Below are positions 56,459-64,000 of a DNA stretch of 64,000 bases, in pieces. Numbering within the stretch: the stretch's first letter is position 1; each line of letters begins with the position of its first letter. The position numbers and the translations under genes were made by a program. Below the pieces are notes generated by a model. It made no database searches. It was not told where the DNA came from and was given only the letters and a program-made list of their open reading frames with translations. Source of the DNA: Tenebrio molitor (taxonomy: Eukaryota > Arthropoda > Insecta > Coleoptera > Tenebrionidae); assembly GCF_963966145.1 (NCBI RefSeq), contig NC_091054.1:6944001-7008000 (forward strand), read 5' to 3'.

Positions 56459-57685
56459 GTAGGTCACTGTTTTGATCACATCAAATAGAAATAATTTAAA
56501 TGGTCCCTCACGCCCTTCAACTAAATTAATATTCCACCAAGGGCAACCGTCAGCCAAGACTCCTTGTCGTGTGAAACTCTGTTGGAAATTAGTAATTATG
56601 TTCGTTCAAATTACGGCATAATGAACCTGGAGTTTATTAACTTCACACTTTAATAAATCTGAAACGTTTCAGACGACTACAGCGTCCTATCCGACAATTT
56701 CAAGAACATAATCGATGAGTACCAACAAGACTATAAACAAAAAACCAACGGAGAAGTAAGTTGCATGAATTATTACTCGACGTACTGAATGACGTTTAAT
56801 AAAATTTCAGAATAGGAACTCGTATGAAAAACGAAAAAATAGGAACAACTTCCGGCACGTAATTAAAATCTCAGATAAAGAAACCCAAACCGACGGTGAA
56901 ACGCCACCGGAAAGCGTCGAATACACAACACTGAAACGACAATACGAAGAACTACAAAACAAATACAACGACCTAAAAGCAACGCTCGGAGGTGGAGTTT
57001 TTAACTTGGAAAACCAACAGGGCAAATTGAATTTTGACGTTTTCAGATGTGAGAAACGAACTCCAAGGCTCGATTCTGCGACTGAACGTTTTGAAAACCG
57101 ATGAAGATAGAGAACCACCGACGATCAGACCGACCCTCCAACGAATCAACGACAATGTGTCGTCCTGCAACAAAGAGAACAGCAAACAAATGGTGCTAAT
57201 CACAAATTTAATGAGAACCATTCTAAATGTAAATATTCCAGGTGCAAATCGGTTCAGGTGGTACTAAAATATCCCGTCACGTCTACAGTTCCATTAAGTG
57301 GGCTAGTTACTCGGCCGCAACGAGAAAATTACTCATTACGCTTTTCCCGCGCGAAGTCCTCGCCACTCACTCTTTAACAGGAAAACCCAGTCCGGCGTTT
57401 ATCTCGAGTAATAAGCAGACGAAAATGAGGTGTGATAGAAAGCTAACGATCCTGATTCGTTATTAAATTGTACATTTTTTCAGACTCGACCCGGTAGTCA
57501 TCTCCGACATTATTGAAGTAATAACGAAAAAGTGCCTCGTTTCGGAATCATTAGTCAGAAACGCCATTACCACCAAATGTGCCGATGAAAACAAGATGTA
57601 CAAAAAGAGACTCGAAAAGCAGCAAAATGAAGACGACTGTCGTAATCGAGAGGCCGATGTGAAAAAATTCAAAATGTCGCAATGA
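56227..57685 (+). CDS. BEN-domain protein, Insensitive-like (6 exons, 343 aa)
   Basis: The exons are 56227-56458, 56673-56755, 56811-56991, 57047-57192, 57242-57429 and 57484-57685. All are phase-consistent and give 343 aa. Residues 15-85 form a small domain (MDLSIKNFWVIVHYPGSD ... GVVVTVSG). An acidic/basic linker and a coiled coil follow at about 141-178 (LKRQYEELQNKYNDLK). A C-terminal BEN domain spans 215-310, with VQIGSGGTKISRHVY, LFPREVLATHSLTGKPSPAF and VRNAITTKCADENKMYKKR. BEN domains bind DNA. The ATHSLTGKPSPAF and TTKCADE motifs closely resemble Drosophila Insensitive, a BEN-solo Su(H)-associated corepressor, and the Elba proteins. Introns 3-5 are only 49-55 nt. Intron 4 has a weak donor (GTGCTA). 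Orthology to insv rather than Elba cannot be settled here. Confidence 0.88.
56673..56755 (+). CDS. BEN gene exon 2
   Basis: The acceptor is GAAACGTTTCAG and the donor GAA|GTAAGT. It encodes DDYSVLSDNFKNIIDEYQQD, then YKQKTNGE. Confidence 0.85.
56811..56991 (+). CDS. BEN gene exon 3
   Basis: The acceptor is AAAATTTCAG. It encodes a basic stretch, the ETQTDGETPPESVEY linker and the start of the coiled coil. The donor is GAG|GTGGAG. Confidence 0.85.
57047..57192 (+). CDS. BEN gene exon 4
   Basis: The acceptor is ACGTTTTCAG. It encodes DVRNELQGSILRL, a linker with a Cys, and SKQM. The 3' boundary at ATG|GTGCTA was chosen because it alone keeps phase 0 into the BEN domain and leaves a 49 nt intron. 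Confidence 0.7.
57242..57429 (+). CDS. BEN gene exon 5, N-terminal half of BEN domain
   Basis: The acceptor is AAATATTCCAG. It encodes VQIGSGGTKI to KQTKM. The donor ATGAG|GTGTGA is in phase 2. Confidence 0.88.
57484..57685 (+). CDS. BEN gene exon 6, C-terminal half of BEN domain
   Basis: The acceptor TTTTTTCAG ends at 57483. It encodes LDPVVISDIIEVITKKC and NAITTKCADENKMYKKR, with a charged tail ending KMSQ and TGA at 57683-57685. Confidence 0.88.
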
Positions 57686-57859
57686 GACACCATCTTGTGA
57701 TAGTTTTGTGTTGTAAATATTCGAATTTTCGCGCGCGTTGTGTAAATTTCTCTACAATCATTTTGGTTAGTTGAAAAGAGCGGCGGCAGGTGGCGCACGG
57801 TAAAAATTTGTCATCTAATTTTCAACGAAAAAAATGTGCCCTTTTGTACAATTTGTAGA

Positions 57860-57865
57860 AATAAA
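57860..57865 (+). terminator. BEN gene polyadenylation signal
   Basis: AATAAA lies 175 nt after the stop, in GAAATAAAAATG. Confidence 0.6.
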
Positions 57866-57899
57866 AATGTTATTTTTTAAAATATTACTCGGTCTTAAT

Positions 57900-60800
57900 T
57901 CCAAGTGTGTATCTGGATATCGTTCGTCAATTACAAACTTGATCGTGACAAAAAGTGAGGTTAGGTGATGACGAACGGTGTCAACAACTCGAATTAATCA
58001 TGATTATTTGTGTTTGGAAGAGATAAAGTCAGCCCAGAAATGATTTAAAAGCAACACCAGAACTGGCTTCTCTCGTCGTCAAACAATCAATAGACCAATG
58101 TCCAATTCAAAATTTCTTAGAAGGTAAGAAATGAGGTTAAGTTGTGTCTTGATTGTTCGAATTTTAAACAACACATCGTCGAAGGCGCAAAAAAAGTGGG
58201 AAATTTTTATAGAATTGAAACGTTCAATATTCCGCGGTTTAATTTCAATATGAGACAGGACAAAGGCGAACAATGCGAAAAGGAAGCGGTCAAAAGCCAA
58301 AACCCGCAGTGCTGAATCAAAAAGTGTTTAAGGTCAAGTCGTAATTTTTAGATCGCTGTTGTTGGGGAAATTGCACAGCCGTGGCATTGTGTATTTACGA
58401 AGGAAACAGTAAAAAACGACATATTTACGAAGACAAAGTTACAAATGGCACAGATTAATTGGTTAATACCACATAAGCCAGCCATCAGCTGTTAAATGGC
58501 TTAATCGGAAACGGTTGACGTCATCCGGGTCCCATTAGATTAACTTTTTAAAAGATTATTTATTTTATCAATTCGAGCCTGTTAGAAATTGTTTATTTGC
58601 TAAAAACATTTGCAAACAAGGAATTTCAGTGGCAAAATTTGACATCTTAATTTTAACGACCATATTTACAGCAAAAATTACTCTTTCTTTTTTTTTTACT
58701 GTTTACCTTTTTGTGGAATGTCACTGTGGTGACACGGTTGTTATTTATTATCTGTTTATTGTAACAAAATGTGATAAGTATGTAAATATCAGGTGCGCGT
58801 AAACACGAACACAATTTGTTTAAAGTAAATTGTACAAACAAATTCGATAAACAACCAACATTTTCAACTCTCAATTCTACACAGTACAAGAATCTGCACA
58901 GATTTTGTGGGATTCAATCCTGGTGATATCTGGTATCGTCGCTTTGAGGTTTTGGGTTCTTTGTTTAAATTTGCATAATTACATTTAATTCACTGCAAGA
59001 ATAGTTAACAAAGAAAATTCACTACAAAGAGCATATGAAATTTCAAGGAAATTCAGTTTTTGTATCACGCCGTACAGTTTTATGTGTCATTATTTTTCAG
59101 GGGCGTTTTTAGTCACGGTTACATTGACCCTCACAATGAAAATGTTACATGTCGAGATCCATATTTATGATCAATATTAACATCATTTATTGGCGTTAAT
59201 GAAATTATTTCGCCACATAATTTTTTTCCTATCGGAGATTGGAAACGACAATGGAGATCATTTCCCTGATGGACCTCATGATTTATTTTATCGTTATCAT
59301 CATGAATACATTTTTTTATAAGTAGCTTAGCACTTTAATTTTTTTGTGTCAACCTAATCCATTGCACTGTTTGTCGTATTATTTTTATATTCGAATGTTA
59401 CAAACACAGATTATAAATTTAGAAAAATGTATACCAAAATAAATCCACTAGAACTAGATAGATAGATAGATTGATAGATCAATAGACAGGACATTTTTAT
59501 TTGGAGTACTTATTATCGATAAATTTCGCAAAACGGATAAAACCCCAGTAATTCAAATTACCTTACGACTAAACTTTAGTATCCATAATAAACGGTATTT
59601 GCTGATTCAAGCCTGAAAGAAAACAAGGTCTCTCGCAAGGTTTATTAAATCTCGCTGTTACTAACTCTCATTAATCCTGGTTTAATTGGAGACTTTACTG
59701 CGTTATCGCAGCGAACAGCTCTTAACACTCGAGGCAACAGTAAAACGTTTTCACTTTTTCTTTAAATAAAAATTTAGGGGATTATTGACGATTACAGTAG
59801 TTAATCGTAAACACCCACAGTAATTTAGATTTAATGTAATATATTCAAATAAATTTTAACCACTCTCTCACAAACACTTTCTACCTTACCGATTTTGACG
59901 GGGGTTGAGAAATGGGATGGCTTTCATCCCCAGATAGTCAGGAGAGAGAGTTACATTTAAAATTTGTACCGTGATCGTGTAACACGTGAAAGTGCGTCGG
60001 ATTAGTAAACAATGAATATGTTCGCATATTTGCACAAGTAAGCCTCACGAGTTTTTTTTATTTGTATTTAATTTTTATTTGTTTGTTTTATTACAATTCT
60101 TGTCATAAGATCACCAGATATGTAACACGATTTCGTGTGTTGGCAAGTCCACATTTCAAACGATGGTTAGGAAATTTGCACGCTTAAAAAAATCAGCTTG
60201 CCATAAACGTGAAAGTAGTGTTTGTTTGCAATCCGTTTTTCACGTGATGTTTATCTTGGCACCGAAAAAGGGACATAATTTGAATATTTATGACTTGTTA
60301 CCCGGCAATAATGCCATAGATCCAATACACAAGCAGATAAGGAAGCTCGATTTGAATAGGAGTGTGCGATTAACAATCGACTTAATTAGCATAATCACGT
60401 TGTACCGATCGTTTGTTGGCCATGGAAATTCGCCATGAATACGATTTTTATGATGTGGGTTGCGATTTTCACAATTTTTCAAGGTAGAGATACAGACAGG
60501 CTGCGTTGAACTTTGTGCACCAACGCTTCAAAAATAATAAACCAAAATGTTTATCGAGTGGAGGCTTTAATTTAGTGTCTTAACTTTGTACCAAAGACAT
60601 TTTTACTGATTTGAGTTTTCGCAGAACTTTACATTGGCATGGAGGGTTGGTTCGATAATAACCACTGCAGTGGGCGTACAAATTTATGCTTGCCATTTAA
60701 TAGTTGCGCAGTTAAAAAAAATATTCACTTTATGTAAAACCGTGTGGTAGTTCACGTTGGTTCAATTTTATACAAACTGTTTTATCTACCGCTTCTGTCG

Positions 60801-61364
60801 TTTCCAGTTTCCGTTTTGTGAGTAACGATAATATTCATGACCTGTATCCAAGCCAGAACTTTGCACTTTCAGTAGCATGTTTATAAATTCGAGGGGTGGA
60901 AAAGGGTAGGTTGATTCAGAAATGCTTGTGGTCTTGTTGCGATGAATATTATTTTGGAATTAATCTGTGGCCAGATGCCAAAGATACTTTCTCTTGACCC
61001 TATTGCCATTTCTATTTTTGACAAAGGCATAGGAAACAGTTGAAAAATAAGAGACAAGAGCATTTGTTCAGTTATCCCGTCGAAATAATATTTAAACACT
61101 CATTAATTAACATGTCGCTTATGGAGTTTCACCGAACAATAATTATACTTTTACAATCTACGTCATTAAATTTTCCTGTTTTTGTTATTTGCTCCTGCCT
61201 CTAGGTATTATTTGCTTTCGTGCTTCACATTACGTAAGATTTTGTTCACAACTATTGAAAGTTTTCAATAATACATTGTTTAATCTTTTTTCCTAGTAGT
61301 TACCGTCTAACCACAAAAGAATTATTTACCACTAAAAATATTTTGCATAATGTTAATTTGCAGG
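57900..61364. other. Intergenic, no gene recognised
   Basis: Mostly AT-rich. A short GATA microsatellite lies at about 59456-59475. A conserved-looking patch at 58440-58560 contains CATCAGCTGTTAAATGG with an E-box. Frames at 60163-60438 are not protein-like. Confidence 0.4.
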
Positions 61365-61390
61365 ATATAACAACCAAAACTGCTGTAACG

Positions 61391-61591
61391 ATGTTGTTTA
61401 AATTGGTGCTAATTATTATATTTTTTGTGATTATGTATATGAATTCAAAGACATTTAAACAACCAAAATCCAAAAGCCATGATGATGACCATTTACAGCT
61501 GTTACAATTTAATCGACAACCAACCTGCAAGGATTTCTTTTCATATATGACAATGAAACCACACCTCACTCAAACATTGTCTCCGAAATAA
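61391..61591 (+). CDS. Small ORF, 66 aa, possible membrane or secreted peptide
   Basis: The frame starts MLFKLVLIIIFFVIMYMNSK, a strong hydrophobic N-terminal segment. A polar tail follows with HDDDHLQLLQFNRQPTCKDF, ending LSPK and TAA. Several AATAAA-like signals follow at once, and a good acceptor (TTAATTTGCAG, 61364) lies 26 nt upstream, as in a terminal exon. No homologue comes to mind. It could be a short integral-membrane peptide, or chance in AT-rich DNA, where hydrophobic codons are common. Confidence 0.3.
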   Translation: MLFKLVLIIIFFVIMYMNSKTFKQPKSKSHDDDHLQLLQFNRQPTCKDFFSYMTMKPHLTQTLSPK

Positions 61592-61913
61592 AATAAAAAA
61601 ATAAATATGTATTTGTATTTGAAATACATATTTGGAAGTACTTCAACAATTTAAAATGTAATCAGACCTAAAACGTAATACCTACAAATACTCAGATAAT
61701 GATAGTACTCAACAATTAGAATTAAAAATAGCACTTCAAAATGAACTGGTCTTTGATCTTATGTCAAAAGGTTGGCAAAAATTGAAGCCACCTTAGGTAT
61801 TGGCGCAATGACTGCAACATCCACAATGACGATGGATACATCGATACATCCAAAAAATAGATGTCTACGAGAGATATTCTTTTGCAATAAAATACATCAT
61901 ACTAGGAACTTTA

Positions 61914-62632
61914 AGGTGGCCTTACACCAAGGCAACAATTGGCAACATGTAGCAAGGCTACAGTTTCTGGTAATGTTGCCGGTCGCACAATCCAGGTTGC
62001 TGCGACTATGTAGCACGCAATAGACCATTTTTATACCTAGGCAAATAATCGCCTTCAGTGTAACTGCAATACATATTTACATTTCAAATGTCGGATATAA
62101 TTATTGCAGTGCGGCACATCTCATTTTGACCCAACAAGTAAAAACGTAAAAAAGACCAAGGTGGTGAAATAGACTATTGTTTGCACAACGAAACTTATCT
62201 CAAGACAGTTTTTGGTCTCAGATGGCGGAGCCCTTTTTACAAGTTTTACAGAATAAGTTCAACTGACTTACATTATTTGTTAAATAAACATGATGAAATT
62301 GTGTCCTAAGGTTTTTTAATTTTCTTTTTTACGTTAACAACGTCACTTCCATATTTTTCACTTGTGATTCCAAAGTATTTCGTTATTCCTGTAATCCTCA
62401 ATAAATATTACAGATTTTTCGTTTGACCATTCCATCACTAATTACTTTCAAATTCAAAGCAAAAATTTGAAGTTGCACGAATAATATTGCTTACTTTTCC
62501 ACTTACATACTGTGGGTCGACGTGCTACAGACGCTACAGGCAATTTTTGTACATACAGTGGCAACACTGGCAACATGTTGAAGGCAACAACGTCGCATGC
62601 TACAATTGTTGCCTTGGTCTAAAAGGCTGCCT
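61914..62632. mobile_element. PIF/Harbinger-type MITE, 719 bp
   Basis: The ends AGGTGGCCTTACACCAAGGC and (inverse) AGGCAGCCTTTTAGACCAAGG both continue into AACAATTG. The trinucleotide TTA flanks both sides (61911-61913 and 62633-62635), matching the TWA target of PIF/Harbinger. The words GGCAACA and GGCAACATG repeat near both ends. No coding frame is intact. Confidence 0.65.
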
Positions 62633-62639
62633 TTAGGTT

Positions 62640-63800
62640 AATAGAGCAACATACACATACATACGAAAATCTATCTTCAAATATGATTCTGAATATGTAT
62701 TGTAATTTGAAAAAGATCGTAGGGAAACGAAAGAAAACTCTAAATTGTCTGGATAACCAATCGATAATTGATAAGAAAAATATAGTGGATCCATTATGCC
62801 CAAAATGCACCTTAAAGATTTGGATAACTACAGGAAGAGAATCATGAGTATGTAATTCGGCAATACCTTGAAGTTAGACTTTAGTTCAGGTGAAGGTAAC
62901 GGCATAAAGAATAAAGAAAAATGAGAGTTGAAACTTTCTAGTCCAAGTAGGTTCTGCAAAGATTTGGGAAATAATTTTCCACATCACAATGAACATCACT
63001 GTTAATAAATGATATATGTAGTTAAAAACAACATCGCAGGGGCACAGTAACCCGACCCGGTATGAGGTCCATATTCGTATTCATAAACGTTTTGAATGTC
63101 AAATTCTAACCTTCTGTGACCCTCAAACTAAACTCGACTATTTATTTTAAAATCCAGAAGAAGATACTAGATGACGTTACGCTCATCTGACCACATCACT
63201 TTAAATCGTAATACCGCCCATGTTCTACATTTTTGTTGATGTACGTCACAGTTGAAAACCACGTCTGTAGTCTGTACGCACTTTAATCCCAAACATTCAA
63301 TAAATCGGTTTTCAAAGGAACAATTTTCGATACAGCAATAAAATAGTCGAAAGAAAATCACCTGCTTACCGTCCATCACCAAATTCGTTATATTGTACAA
63401 CTCGAAAATAATCAGACCAAATTCCACATCGACGAAAATAATTCGAAGATCGTCTCCCTTGATCGCGATAGAACGTGGAAGCTTAATTATCGATTATTGA
63501 ATGATTCCGCAATTAAGATGGCAGGCGATAAATCGTTCGATTTACGATAGGCATTCGACATTTTTACTGTTTGAAAGTCAAAAACAAAAAAAACAAAACG
63601 TGTTTGCGAAAAAAATTTCCAGGGAAATAACGCGTGGAACGCAATAGTTATGTGCAAATATTTCATTTCCATGTAAATTGGAATTTGCCCCCGAATAACA
63701 TGACGCAAAAGCAGACCAGCAGCGCCTAGCTGTCTAGTGAATTGTACCCGGCCATCATCAAGGCCCCACGTGGGCTGGTGCGTGGCGTCCACATTTCGCC
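62640..63800. other. Intergenic, no gene recognised
   Basis: A minus-strand frame (63167-63427) ends KVMWSDERNVI, which faintly recalls a Tc1 core, but nothing around it supports that. I call nothing else. Confidence 0.35.
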
Positions 63801-63819
63801 GACTAAATCAAGAGCAAGA

Positions 63820-63958
63820 CGGCGCTAGCTGTTTAGTTTTTTCCGTGACACCAGTGCGGTTGAATCAGAGAGCTGCCACAAGAATAGATAGAGTAGAGCC
63901 GTAGAGAATAAATCGAGAGACTCATCGCGGTCCGCTTGAGACTGACTGAGATTGATTG
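63820..63958 (+). promoter_or_regulatory. Candidate non-coding first exon at the right edge
   Basis: The stretch is less AT-rich than its surroundings, has stops in all frames, and ends at a consensus donor ATTG|GTGAGT (63959), followed by a pyrimidine-rich run. This is what a 5' UTR exon of a gene to the right would look like. The start is a guess. Confidence 0.35.
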
Positions 63959-64000
63959 GTGAGTCCCTTTTTTCTAAACAGTTTCACTTTTACTTCCGGC

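Noticed and set aside
56992..57046. Read-through of BEN gene intron 3 as coding
   Set aside because: The 55 nt is open in the upstream frame but would shift exon 4 out of frame. GT/AG removal restores the coiled coil and phase.
59456..59475. GATA microsatellite
   Set aside because: Short simple repeat of no evident significance.
60163..60438. 91-codon plus-strand frame starting MVRKFARLKKS
   Set aside because: Not similar to any family I know and lacks splice or poly(A) context.
63167..63427. Possible Tc1 relic ending KVMWSDE on the minus strand
   Set aside because: Only one short motif matches. No QDN or SPD block and no terminal repeats nearby.

Overview
The window is 64 kb of AT-rich, intron-rich animal nuclear DNA. 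The gene content (a gooseberry-neuro-type Pax3/7 gene, an NPLP1 neuropeptide precursor and a BEN-solo repressor-like gene), introns of about 50 nt and many Tc1/mariner-type relics point to an insect. A beetle is my guess, but the sequence does not prove the order. No tRNA, rRNA or CRISPR array was recognised. All exon joins were read by eye from splice signals and reading phase, without transcript support. || Layout. 1-11.5 kb is gene-poor and packed with decayed DNA transposons: a mariner-type transposase relic at 1.4-2.3 kb, a 1.5 kb TIR element carrying nested hairpins at 2.9-4.4 kb, a pogo-like element with a psq-type helix-turn-helix start at 4.5-5.4 kb, a second mariner relic at 5.7-5.9 kb, and foldback repeats. 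11.55-39.94 kb (+) is a five-exon gooseberry-neuro gene of 377 aa. Its introns of 2.6, 8.4 and 16.1 kb hold CpG-rich islands, MITEs, hairpins and transposon or LINE debris. 40.5-49.4 kb (-) is Nplp1, convergent with gsb-n, with a signal-peptide exon 6.4 kb upstream of the main peptide exon. 49.9-51.5 kb is an almost whole Tc1-like element with 214 bp terminal repeats of IR/DR type. 52-55 kb is foldback and recombinase debris. 56.2-57.7 kb (+) is a compact six-exon BEN-domain gene of 343 aa, resembling Insensitive. 57.9-64 kb holds a possible small membrane-peptide ORF, a PIF/Harbinger-type MITE and, at the right edge, a candidate non-coding first exon of a gene outside the window. || The three host genes have no shared pathway visible from the sequence. 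Two of them fit neural development or function: gsb-n as a segmental and neural transcription factor, and Insensitive-like BEN proteins as Notch-linked repressors. Nplp1 encodes neuropeptides. || The most unusual feature is a set of more than a dozen 60-220 bp hairpins with unrelated stems but a similar loop, roughly CACGAG-N(5-11)-CGAGTG with a GC/AGC step in the middle. One subfamily (family F) is present in four related copies.
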